NCBI RefSeq assembly: GCF_003031265.1
Contig: NZ_CP019966.1
Span: 806,001-870,000 of the forward strand
From: Rhodopseudomonas palustris
GTDB taxonomy: Bacteria > Pseudomonadota > Alphaproteobacteria > Rhizobiales > Xanthobacteraceae
Length of the DNA stretch: 64,000 nucleotides
Direction of reading: 5' to 3'
Part shown: positions 41,323-50,000 of the stretch, in pieces
Layout of the letters: every line of letters begins with the position of its first letter
Position numbering within the stretch: position 1 is the stretch's first letter
The notes under the pieces: model-generated
Told to the model about the DNA's origin: nothing
Databases searched by the model: none
Seen by the model: the letters and a program-made list of their open reading frames with translations, nothing else
Program-made: the position numbers and the translations under genes

Positions 41323-41940
41323 ATGACCAGCCAACGCGGATTCTGGGATCGGATGGCCGAGCGCTACGCCGCGCGGCCGATCAAGGACGTCGCCGCCTAT
41401 GAGGCGATGCTGGCGGACGCGGCCGGGAGGCTGTCGCCGTCTGATCGGGTGCTGGAGATCGGCTGCGGCACCGGCGGCACCGCCATCCGGCTCGCGCCCG
41501 CCGTGGCGCATTGGACCGCGACCGACCTCTCACCCGAAATGGTGCGGATCGCCAGCGCGAAACCGGCTCCGCCCAATCTCAGCTTCGCTGTCGCCGATGC
41601 GGATCTCTCCACCGGCGAGCCGCCTTATGACGCCGTCTGCGCGTTCCTGATCCTGCATCTGGTCGACGACATCCGCACCACGCTGTCGACCATTCGCGAC
41701 CGGCTGAAGCCCGGCGGCCTGCTGCTGAGCAAGACCTATTGCATCGGCGACATGAACCCCGCGCTACGCTGGGGTGTGATCCCGGTGCTACAGCGGATCG
41801 GCTGGGTGCCGCCGATCAAATCGCTGACGTCGCAGCAGCTTCGCGCCGCGATGGCGGAGGCCGGATTCGAGATCGAGGCAACGCGCACTTTCGGCAGCAA
41901 TCGTCACGCCCATTACATCGTGGCGCGCAAGCCGGCCTGA
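41323..41940 (+). CDS. Class I SAM-dependent methyltransferase
   Basis: The 205-residue cytoplasmic protein has the class I methyltransferase fold: SAM-binding motif I VLEIGCGTGGTAI (about residues 44-56), acidic motif ATDLSPEMV, and motif post I-II AVADADL. LKPGGLLLSKTYCIGD corresponds to motif III. ATG 41323 follows GGGGGACGAG. The acceptor is unknown; the short C-terminal region resembles small-molecule rather than RNA methylases. It stands between a terminator and a convergent gene. Confidence 0.88.
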   Translation: MTSQRGFWDRMAERYAARPIKDVAAYEAMLADAAGRLSPSDRVLEIGCGTGGTAIRLAPAVAHWTATDLSPEMVRIASAKPAPPNLSFAVADADLSTGEPPYDAVCAFLILHLVDDIRTTLSTIRDRLKPGGLLLSKTYCIGDMNPALRWGVIPVLQRIGWVPPIKSLTSQQLRAAMAEAGFEIEATRTFGSNRHAHYIVARKPA

Positions 41941-41955
41941 GCCGTGGCGGCGATG

Positions 41956-41982
41956 GTCCCGGCGAGGCTCGCACGCCGGGAC
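41956..41982. terminator. Bidirectional hairpin between convergent genes
   Basis: A 9-bp stem GTCCCGGCG/CGCCGGGAC (41956-41964 with 41974-41982) with a 9-base loop lies between the methyltransferase stop and the EF-hand gene stop. No T-run on either side. Confidence 0.5.
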
Positions 41983-41995
41983 GATCGCAGAGGCG

Positions 41996-42430
41996 TTAGT
42001 CCGGAAAATCGCGGGACGTCAGCTGGCCGTCGCCGTCCTTGTCGATCGCCTTCATCCACGCCGTGCTGCCGTCGATGAATTCGGCGCGCGACACCCGGCC
42101 GTCGCCGTCAGTGTCGTTACGCGGCAGCGTCAGGCCGTCGGCGATCTGCCGGATCTTGACCTGCTCCTCAGGCGAGAACCGCGCGATGCCGGCGTCGCGT
42201 ACCTTGTCGAAGCGCGCATATTCGTCGCGATCGAGATAGCCGTCGGCATTGGCATCGAAGGCGTAGAAGCGATGCTCGCGTCCCTGCTTGATCTCGGCCA
42301 GCGTGACGACGCCGTCATTGTTGCCGTCCCACTGCTCCAGGAAGTGCGAAAGGCTGACTGAGTCCGCGGCGATCGCCGGAGCGACAAGGCTGGCGGCCGC
42401 GATGGCCGCCAGAAGTAGGCGTTTGGTCAT
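41996..42430 (-). CDS. Periplasmic EF-hand protein with four metal-binding loops
   Basis: This 144-residue protein has a signal peptide (MTKRLLLAAIAAASLVAPAIAA) and four EF-hand loops: residues 35-46, 59-70, 106-117 and 130-141. Each has Asp/Asn at positions 1, 3 and 5 and Gly at 6; position 12 is Glu in the first three and Asp in the fourth. Loops 1-2 and 3-4 are separated by only 12 residues, closer than in calmodulin but common in small bacterial EF-hand proteins and seen in lanmodulin. It lies 20 bases after a TonB-dependent receptor gene, so the two are probably co-transcribed and may act together in metal handling. Pro at loop position 2, a lanmodulin hallmark, is absent, so calcium is the default guess. 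Confidence 0.88.
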   Translation of the reverse strand: MTKRLLLAAIAAASLVAPAIAADSVSLSHFLEQWDGNNDGVVTLAEIKQGREHRFYAFDANADGYLDRDEYARFDKVRDAGIARFSPEEQVKIRQIADGLTLPRNDTDGDGRVSRAEFIDGSTAWMKAIDKDGDGQLTSRDFPD

Positions 42431-42450
42431 ATCGTATCCTTGCTGGTTGA

Positions 42451-44814
42451 TCAGAACGACGCCTTGATGCCGGCGTAGAAGCCGCGGCCGTCGCCGGGTA
42501 GGAAGGCAGCCTGATCGGGCCGCGCCTGATCCACCACCAGCGAAGTCGCCGCATAGGTCTTGTTGAACAGGTTGGTGATCTCGCCGAACACCCGGAACGT
42601 CTTGTTGATCCGGTACTCACTGCGCAGATCGACCACCGCGTAGGGATCGGCATACAGCGTATTCATATTGTCGACCGGCACCTCGGCCGGGCTCCACCGC
42701 ACAGCGCCCTGCACCATCCAGGCGTCGGTCGCCTGCAGCTGCAGTTGCGCGTAGATCAGATGCGGCACCGCGCCGCCGAGCTTGTTGTTGCCGCGCAGCG
42801 GATCGTTGACGAAGCGGAAGTCCTGATAGGTGTAGGCGAGCCGGCCGGAGAGCTTGTCGGTGAACTTGACGCCAGCGCCGAGTTCGATGCCGAAATGCGT
42901 GGTTCGGTCGGCATTGATCGCGCCGATCGAGGCGCCGGTGACGTCCCGCAGGTTGAGCAGCTCGTTGTCGATCCACGAGTAGTAGGTGACGACGTCCCAG
43001 GAGAATCGATCGGCCCGGCCGCGCCAGCCGCCTTCCACCGTGACCGCGGTCTGCGCCGACAGGTTCGGCGTCGCGAACGCGGCTGCGACCAGTTTGGGAT
43101 TGGCCGGTGTCGGCCGTCCGGGGCTGGAATTCGGCGTGCCGTTGATGGTGGCGATCAGGTCGTCATGGGTCGGCGGCTCGAAGCTGTGGCTGCCGGCGAT
43201 GAAGAAGGTCTGCGTCGCGTCGGGCCGATACGACAGCGCCAGGCTCGGATTCCAGCCCGAGTAGGATCGCGCGTAGCCGTTGTCCTGGGTCGGCACCGAG
43301 CCGTTCGGCAGCAGCACGGTCGGCTTGGCGGGATTGTACGCGATCGTCGGCCGCGTCGCTGCGGTGTAGCGGTCATCATTGTCGCGCGTCGCATAGGCAT
43401 AGGAGATCGCCGGCGACACCGTCCATTGCTGCCAGACCGGCACGTTGGCGCCGGCAAACAGTGACAGCGTCTGTGCGTCGAGCCGGTTGCTGCCGAACTG
43501 CGCGCCGGTCATGCCGCTCTGGTTGAGATAGTAGTCGCGATCCGCCGAGCCGACGCTGTATTGCGCGGTGGTTTCGAACAGCGGCAGCAGCGCGTCGGCG
43601 GGGTTATAGGCGTAGCGGACGAGGCCGGTGAAGTCGCCGCCCTTGGTGGCGCGCACCCCCGAAGAGATCGGAAACCGGAAGGTGTCGTCGGTGTAGGTGT
43701 AGCCGAGCGCGATATCGATCAGATGCGCATCGAACGTCGCGGTGGTGCGGTTGCCGATCATGAACTGGCTGGCGTCGCGTCGCGGCTTGTCGCGCACCGC
43801 GTTCGGCCCCGGATTGATCGCGACGCCGTTGACCACGGTCGGTCCGGTCGCGGTCTGCCGCGGATTGGCGTACAGCGCGTCCTTGTTGATCGGGCCTGCG
43901 ACGTCGAATCCGAGGTCGGTGTAGCCGAGGAAGAACCGGGTCTTGACGTTCTCCGACAGCGCGATGCCGACATTGGCGTTGAAGCTGGTGCGGTCCGACG
44001 AATTATAGTCGCGGAAGCCGTCGCGCCGGGTGGTGTCGAACTGCAGGAAGGCGTCGACATTGTCCTTCTTGGTGCCGATCTGGGCGCTGCTGTTGATCTG
44101 GCCGAAGCTGCCGCCGCTCACCGACATCTGCACGCCGGGCTGGCTCGATCCGGTCGGCGAGATGAAGTTGATCGCGCCGCTCAGCACGGTGGCGCCGAGC
44201 CTGTTGGCCATGTAGCCGCGATACACTTCGATCGCTTCGGCCTGCCGCGGATTGGCGAAGCCGACGATGTAGGAGCCGTCGGCGCGGTTGATCGGCAGGC
44301 CGTTATACAGCACCAGCACGCCGCGCTCGGCCGGGTTCTGCTGCGCCGAGCCGCGCATTTGAATCCGCGGCTGGTCGTTGGCGCCGAGGAAATTCTGGAT
44401 GATCAGTCCGGGAACGCCTGACAGCGTATTGGCGAGCGTCGGGTTGCCCGCGTTCGGCATGTCCTTCTGCGACACCAGCGCGACGCCGCCGGCCAGCACG
44501 TTGAAACGTTCGCGCACCAAGTCCACCGTCTGGACGGCGGAAGCTGCCGGCGCCGCGCTCGGTGTCGCGGCAGGCGCGGCGCGGTGCACCACGGAGCGCG
44601 GCCGCGCCGGCGTGCGGACTGCTTCGCGCCGCTGCTCGACCACGATGGTGTCGAGCGTGATGGTGGCACCGGGCGTTGCCGATTGCGCAAAGCAGAGCTG
44701 GCTGCTCGAGGTCAGCAGGGCCGCGAGCGTGATGGTTTGCAGCGGCCGGGGTGATGCCGCCGCAAGCGTCTTGCCGATCAGGCTGCGTGTGTCCGGATGC
44801 GCATCCGCTCTCAT
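42451..44814 (-). CDS. TonB-dependent outer-membrane receptor
   Basis: The 787-residue receptor has a signal peptide region (SRPLQTITLAALLTSSSQLCFAQ-like), a TonB box candidate DTIVV shortly after, and an Ala/Pro-rich spacer (about residues 60-95). The plug domain (about 105-235) has SGVPGLIIQNFLG and RIQMRG, and a 22-strand-type barrel ends GFYAGIKASF. The plug and barrel resemble FecA/siderophore-type receptors more than vitamin B12 receptors. The ligand is not readable. The EF-hand gene follows; upstream and divergent is a Crp/Fnr regulator that may control it. Confidence 0.93.
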   Translation of the reverse strand: MRADAHPDTRSLIGKTLAAASPRPLQTITLAALLTSSSQLCFAQSATPGATITLDTIVVEQRREAVRTPARPRSVVHRAAPAATPSAAPAASAVQTVDLVRERFNVLAGGVALVSQKDMPNAGNPTLANTLSGVPGLIIQNFLGANDQPRIQMRGSAQQNPAERGVLVLYNGLPINRADGSYIVGFANPRQAEAIEVYRGYMANRLGATVLSGAINFISPTGSSQPGVQMSVSGGSFGQINSSAQIGTKKDNVDAFLQFDTTRRDGFRDYNSSDRTSFNANVGIALSENVKTRFFLGYTDLGFDVAGPINKDALYANPRQTATGPTVVNGVAINPGPNAVRDKPRRDASQFMIGNRTTATFDAHLIDIALGYTYTDDTFRFPISSGVRATKGGDFTGLVRYAYNPADALLPLFETTAQYSVGSADRDYYLNQSGMTGAQFGSNRLDAQTLSLFAGANVPVWQQWTVSPAISYAYATRDNDDRYTAATRPTIAYNPAKPTVLLPNGSVPTQDNGYARSYSGWNPSLALSYRPDATQTFFIAGSHSFEPPTHDDLIATINGTPNSSPGRPTPANPKLVAAAFATPNLSAQTAVTVEGGWRGRADRFSWDVVTYYSWIDNELLNLRDVTGASIGAINADRTTHFGIELGAGVKFTDKLSGRLAYTYQDFRFVNDPLRGNNKLGGAVPHLIYAQLQLQATDAWMVQGAVRWSPAEVPVDNMNTLYADPYAVVDLRSEYRINKTFRVFGEITNLFNKTYAATSLVVDQARPDQAAFLPGDGRGFYAGIKASF

Positions 44815-45033
44815 TCTTCGATCCCGTCCATTCGATCATCGCCCGCCTCGTCGGCGTGCGGCGCGGCGATGGCTCGCCCTCCTTGCGAATGAAAGATCGC
44901 GCCCTTGCGGGACACGACAGCCGGCACATAGGCCCGCGTCAGCGACCGCGATCACGACCTTTCGGTTCTGATCTCGATGGCAATCGGGCTTTCTCGATCA
45001 GCGCTGACCATAGCGAGCGCATCGCCGCGGCTT

Positions 45034-45049
45034 TTTGCTTTCGAGCAAA
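45034..45049. promoter_or_regulatory. Inverted repeat in the receptor/regulator spacer
   Basis: TTTGCTTTCGAGCAAA is a perfect 6-4-6 inverted repeat about 220 bases from the receptor start and 165 bases from the regulator start. It could be an operator or, as RNA, a TTCG-loop hairpin. Confidence 0.4.
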
Positions 45050-45094
45050 CAACGCCGGCCGCGGGCGCGGCGGCCCCCTAGAAAAGCTCGCGAC

Positions 45095-45110
45095 TGTGAC
45101 AATTGTTCAC
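45095..45110. promoter_or_regulatory. CRP/FNR-like half-site palindrome upstream of the regulator
   Basis: TGTGACAATTGTTCAC has TGTGA and TCAC arms around a perfect ACAATTGT core, like a CRP-family site with one extra spacer base. It lies about 105 bases before the regulator gene, suggesting autoregulation. The rest of the spacer 44815-45213 shows no gene. Confidence 0.45.
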
Positions 45111-45213
45111 GCGCCGATTAGAGGCCTTCAAAACCACAGCGGCCAGCGCCGCTGATAGGAAGGACGCGTAGGAAACGCCCGCTGATAGACGCAGCAGAGT
45201 TGCAAGGTTGATG

Positions 45214-45918
45214 ATGGAAAAGGGTGTCCTACGCGCCGCTGCCACACGCAGCGCGCTGTTCTCGCAATTGCCGCCCGCGGAGACGTCGCGCCTGTTGGAC
45301 GCGTCGAGCCTGCGGCAGTTTCCGGCGGGGCAGGCGCTGTTTCACCAGGGTGACGTGCCGGAGTATCTGTTTCAGATCCTCAGCGGCCTGGTACGCGTCA
45401 CCCAGCTCAACAGTGAGGGCGAGCAGATCACGCTGCGGATCATGCGACCGGGCGATCTGTGCTGCGTGGCAGCGTTTCGCCAGCGTTCATATCCAGCTAC
45501 CGCCACCGCGATCAAAGCCACCTCGGTGCTGGCGTGGCGGACGAGTTCGTTCATCGCGTTGACCCAGCAGAGTCCGGCGCTCGCCGACAACGTCGTCTGC
45601 ATTGCCGGCGACCGGACACGCGAGATGCTGCAGCGCGCCACCGAGATGACCGGCAAATGCATCGCGCAGCGGATCGCCGCCTCGCTGCTGCGGCTGTCCG
45701 CCCAGGCAGGCGTCCAGACGTCCGCCGGCATTCATATCGAATCCCCCGTCACCCGGATCGACCTCGCCTCGATGGCGGGCCTGACCTACTTCACCGTCAG
45801 CCGCACGCTCAGCGCCTGGCAGAAACAAGGTCTCGTCAAAAGCGGCCGCCACCGCCTGACGATCCTGGACATCGGCCGGATCTCCGAAATCGCCGAGCCG
45901 CGGATCGGGATCGGTTGA
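45214..45918 (+). CDS. Crp/Fnr-family transcriptional regulator
   Basis: The 234-residue protein has an N-terminal cyclic-nucleotide-binding-type beta-roll (about residues 15-130: FPAGQALFHQGDVPEYLFQILSG), a long dimerisation helix and a C-terminal winged helix with DLASMAGLTYFTVSRTLSAW. It lacks the N-terminal cysteine cluster of FNR. Its Cys pair (LCC) in the beta-roll could be redox-relevant but is not a known motif. The start is uncertain: TTG 45208, ATG 45211 and ATG 45214 are in frame, and AAGG at 45204-45207 best fits 45214. The TonB receptor gene is divergent. Confidence 0.92.
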   Translation: MEKGVLRAAATRSALFSQLPPAETSRLLDASSLRQFPAGQALFHQGDVPEYLFQILSGLVRVTQLNSEGEQITLRIMRPGDLCCVAAFRQRSYPATATAIKATSVLAWRTSSFIALTQQSPALADNVVCIAGDRTREMLQRATEMTGKCIAQRIAASLLRLSAQAGVQTSAGIHIESPVTRIDLASMAGLTYFTVSRTLSAWQKQGLVKSGRHRLTILDIGRISEIAEPRIGIG

Positions 45919-46025
45919 GACGAGCGGCCCGCGCACGTGCGGCAAATGAATATAGGAATCATTAACGCGGCAGCCCTAGTCCTTAAGGTGTTCGAATAAG
46001 GTCTTGGATCGCTGCCGGATCGCCG

Positions 46026-46967
46026 ATGAGGGAAGACTCTGTCGCCTCGGGTTTGTCGGACGAGGCTCGCGCACGTCTCTATGATCAGGCCCTGACCGCC
46101 GCTGGGATCGGCGCCTGGGAGTGCGACCTCGCAACCGAGCGCCTGAACTGGACCTCCGCGGTCTATGATCTGTTCGGCTATCCGATCGGCAACCCGCTGC
46201 GGCGCGCCAGCATCGTCGACCTCTATATCGACGAATCCCGGCGCCATATGGAGCTCGCCCGCGCCGAAGTGATCCAGAGCGGACGTCCGGTCACGCTGGA
46301 GACCGAGATCCGTACATGGCGCGGCGAAATGCGCTGGATGCGGCTGTCGATCAATGCGCTGCGCGAGGGCGGCCGCCCGGTGCGGATCTTCGGCTGCAAA
46401 CAGGACATCACATCCGATCGCCTCGCGATCGAGCGCCTGCGGCAGCAGGCCGAAACCGATCCGCTCACCGGCCTTGCCAATCGCGCCTGTTTCCAGACGC
46501 GCTATCGCGAAGTGGTGGGCGACAGCCTGCATCATGGCTTCGCCTCGGCGCTGGTGCTGATCGATCTCGACGGCTTCAAGGAGCTCAACGATACGCTCGG
46601 CCATCTCGCCGGCGACGCGTGCCTGTGCGAAGTGGCCCAGCGCCTGCGCCGCGCCTTCAACAGCGCCGGCCTGATCAGCCGTCTCGGCGGCGACGAATTC
46701 GCCATCATCCTGCGGACGCCGACTAGCGCCGAGCGGATTGCCGAGGTGCTGCGGCGGACCATCGTGATGTTGAGCCGTCCGCTGTTCTGGAACGGCCATC
46801 GCATCAAAGTCAGCGCCTCGATCGGCGCCGCCCTGATCGGCCGCCCTCACCAGAGGCGGATCGCCGACCTGTTCGCCGAAGCCGACCTCGCGCTGTATCA
46901 GGCCAAGGCTGCAGGGCGGAATCGCGTGAGCCTGATCGGCGAGCAGGCGCAGAGCCGGGCGGCGTAG
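46026..46967 (+). CDS. PAS-GGDEF diguanylate cyclase
   Basis: The 313-residue soluble protein has one PAS/PAC domain (about residues 20-135) and a GGDEF domain with intact active site RLGGDEF, so it should make cyclic di-GMP. No RxxD inhibitory site precedes the GGDEF motif, so product inhibition by that route is not expected. The PAS domain implies intracellular control by an unknown ligand. It converges on the TpsA gene, whose adhesin-like product is the sort of output cyclic di-GMP often controls, but that link is inference. Confidence 0.92.
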   Translation: MREDSVASGLSDEARARLYDQALTAAGIGAWECDLATERLNWTSAVYDLFGYPIGNPLRRASIVDLYIDESRRHMELARAEVIQSGRPVTLETEIRTWRGEMRWMRLSINALREGGRPVRIFGCKQDITSDRLAIERLRQQAETDPLTGLANRACFQTRYREVVGDSLHHGFASALVLIDLDGFKELNDTLGHLAGDACLCEVAQRLRRAFNSAGLISRLGGDEFAIILRTPTSAERIAEVLRRTIVMLSRPLFWNGHRIKVSASIGAALIGRPHQRRIADLFAEADLALYQAKAAGRNRVSLIGEQAQSRAA

Positions 46968-47054
46968 CGGGGAGCACCCCGGTATCAGCCCGGACACGCG
47001 AACGCAGCTGCGGTCGACGATGCGGTTCGATGAAGCGATCCGCCGAAGACTCCA

Positions 47055-50000
47055 TCAAAGCTGGCCTCTATAGGGTGGCAGGACGCCAAAGAAGACGAAC
47101 GCCTGGTCGAAGCGAGGGTCGGAAATGAAGATTCCGGTACTGAGCGGTTGGGACATATTTGGCGTCCCCCCGATAGGAACGGTACTGATCGGAACGAACG
47201 CCGGTCGGAAATCCGCTTGAACAATCTGGCTTGCCAGTGTGGACCGGATGGATACCGGAGCTGCCGTGATCGTGAGATCGGCTCCAACATAGGTCAACGC
47301 ATAGTTCGGCGAGGCCAGGAGCGATCCTTGCGTGATCGCGTAGGCGCCGGCGCTCGAAGCCGTCGTTGCTGAGGTTGCAAGGGCCCCGGTCAGGACGTCA
47401 CCGTTGACGAGGCCGAGCCCTCCCACGGCATAGGTCAGGGCCGGGTTGGCGTTGCCATAGAACCGCGACTGCGCATCTGCCGTCACCGTGATCGGCCGCG
47501 GCGTCACGGTGAGTGTCCCGCTGTTCGCGAAATTCAGCGCGTAGCCGGCGCTCGCCGTCATCGATCCCTGGGACACCGTGATGGCATAGGGCGAGCCGGA
47601 CACTGCGGCTCTCGCGGCCGCGCCGATCGACGTCACGGTCGGTGTTCCGCCGATCACGTTCGCTGCGGTGTCGCCGAGATAGGCACCAGCGGCACCAGGG
47701 GCGAAGCCGGTGATCGTGTAATTGCCGGCGATCTGGCTCGTCGCGTCGGTGCCGTAGACCTTGGTGGCGCTGGTCGAACTGACGGTCAAGGTCGGTTGGT
47801 AGGCGAACACATAGCGGTTGCCGCTCTGGCTGACGGCGTCACCGGGCGCCGTGTTCCAGATCGCGGTATTGCCGCTGTCGAGACCGCCGAACGTATCGCC
47901 GGAGGGATTGGCGGAATAGATTAGCCAGCGATCGGAGGTCGCAGTCACTGCGTCGCTGCCGCGGCTGTTGATGAAGGCGCCGGTCGCCGCCAGCGTCACC
48001 GCGCTGCCGGACACCGAGCCGGACGAACCAATGGCGAGGTCGCCCAGAGCCGTGACATTCACTCTCCCGGCGGTGGTCAGGCCCCGATCGACCGCGAACG
48101 ATGCTGGCGCGGTGATCTGTCGATTGGCGGGCGTGAAGCCCGACGGTGCCGTTGCGCCGATCGTGGCCGCATAGGCCGCGTCGAGGGCCGAGAGCGTGCC
48201 GAGACCGCTTCCTGGCTGGTCGCGGCGCCAGTCGCCCCAGACATCGACGCCGGTGTTCGTGCCCGCTGCACCGTTGCTCTGGGCGAAGCTCGCGCCGTTC
48301 TTGGCCCCGGTCGCGGAATCGGCCTGCGTGAAGGCGACCACGCCGGCATTGGCCGCGAAGGTGCCGGCGGGGGCGAAGACGTAGTAATAGCCATTCGCGC
48401 CGGTCGTGGCGGAGCCGACCACGGATCCGCCGCTCGCCACCGAGACCGTCGCCGCCCCGGCCGCCCCCGAGGCGAGCGGCGTCGTGCCGCCGTCCTTGTA
48501 GGCGGTGCCCGAAATCGCTTGGACGCCGCCCGGGAAGAAGCTGGACAGATAGGGATAGAGGCCGCCTGATCCACCTGCGAAAGCGGAAGTCGTGCCGTCG
48601 CCGAGATTGGTCGTGACCGAAAAATAGGTCGAGTCCGACATTGGATCGAGGCCCTGCAACTGCCGCGTCGTCAGCCCGCCGACGCCGCCTTGTCCGGTAG
48701 TCTGCGTGTCGAAATATCCCTGCGTGATGGTCCCGTTGTTGTAGCCGACGAGCCCACCCACGCTGTATTGACCGCTGACCGCGCCAGTGACGTAGGCCTG
48801 CGTGATCGTGCCGTAGTTCCCGCCGACAAGGCCGCCCACCACCGTCTGGCCGTTGACTGCGCCGGTGGCGAAGGCCTGTGTGATCGTTGCGTCGTTCTCT
48901 CCGACCAGCCCGCCCACATAGTACTGGCCGGTGACTGTGCCGGTGGCATACGCCTGCCTAATCGTCGAGCCTGGGATGTTATAGCCGACGAGCCCGCCCA
49001 CATACCGGGAGCCATTGACCGTGCCTGAGGCATCGGTCTGAATGACACCACCGGAGTTCCAGCCGACGAGCCCGCCGACGTATTGGTCGCCCGATATCGC
49101 GGCAGCCGTCAGGCCGATATCCCGCACGGTCCCCCCGGAATTGCCGATGAGGCCGACGAAGGAATTGCTTCCCCCGACAATGGTCAGGTTGGAAATGGTG
49201 TGGCCCAGCCCTTCGAGCGTGCCGTTGAATGCGGTCGGGATGCTGCCGCTCGAGTCGCCGCCGGCGATCACGCCGGTGGTGTAGGTGGTGCCGCTGGCGT
49301 CGAGATTGCTGGCGAGCGCATAGCGGCCGGACAGGTTGCCGTTGACGCCGGCGACGTCGCCCATGTTGTAGAGAAGCGAATAGTTCTGGCCGTTGATGGT
49401 CAGGCTCTGGTTACCCGGCGCGGCGCCGAGCGCATTGCCGCTGGCGTCGAAATAGCTCACGCTCGCGCCTCGCGCGAATGAGAAATTGGTCGGCGACGCC
49501 GCATCGTAAGCGAAGCCGACGCTGCCCGAACCGTTCACCGTGACGTTGGCGCCGAGCGCGAGCGCGCCGGTCGTGTACAGGTCGAGGCTACCGCCGCTCT
49601 GGATCGTGATCGGGCTCGTCACCTTGATCGGCGCGTTCGCCGCCGTGGTCCGAACAACGAACGTATCCCCCGTCGTCACGCTCTCGTCGACGGTGAAGCT
49701 CGCCCCCGTCGCGACGAAACCGCGGCCCGAGGCGCCGTTGATCGCGGTCGCCGCCGCTGCAATTCCGCCGTCGGCGAGAAGGGCGCTCGCCTGAGCCTGT
49801 GCCAGGGTCGGCGCGGCGGAGAGCGTCGTCGCCGTGGTCGCAACGGTGACGGCGTTGCCGTAAATGTTGATCCCGCTCTGGTTCGCCGTGGATGTCGCGC
49901 CGGCGAGCGTGGCTGCATTCTGCGCGCCGGTGGCATTGTTGGCGTTGGTGTAGGCGAGTAGCGGATTGCCGCCGGCGAACGAGCCGCTCGGGCCGAAGAC

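Noticed and set aside
41996..42430. Calling the EF-hand protein a lanmodulin
   Set aside because: The loops lack Pro at position 2 and Asp at position 9 in most loops, so only a loose architectural similarity remains.
47055..48000. CdiA-like contact-dependent toxin at the TpsA C-terminus
   Set aside because: No VENN-type motif or toxin-like C-terminal domain is visible and no immunity gene follows; the end is MBG-like domains.
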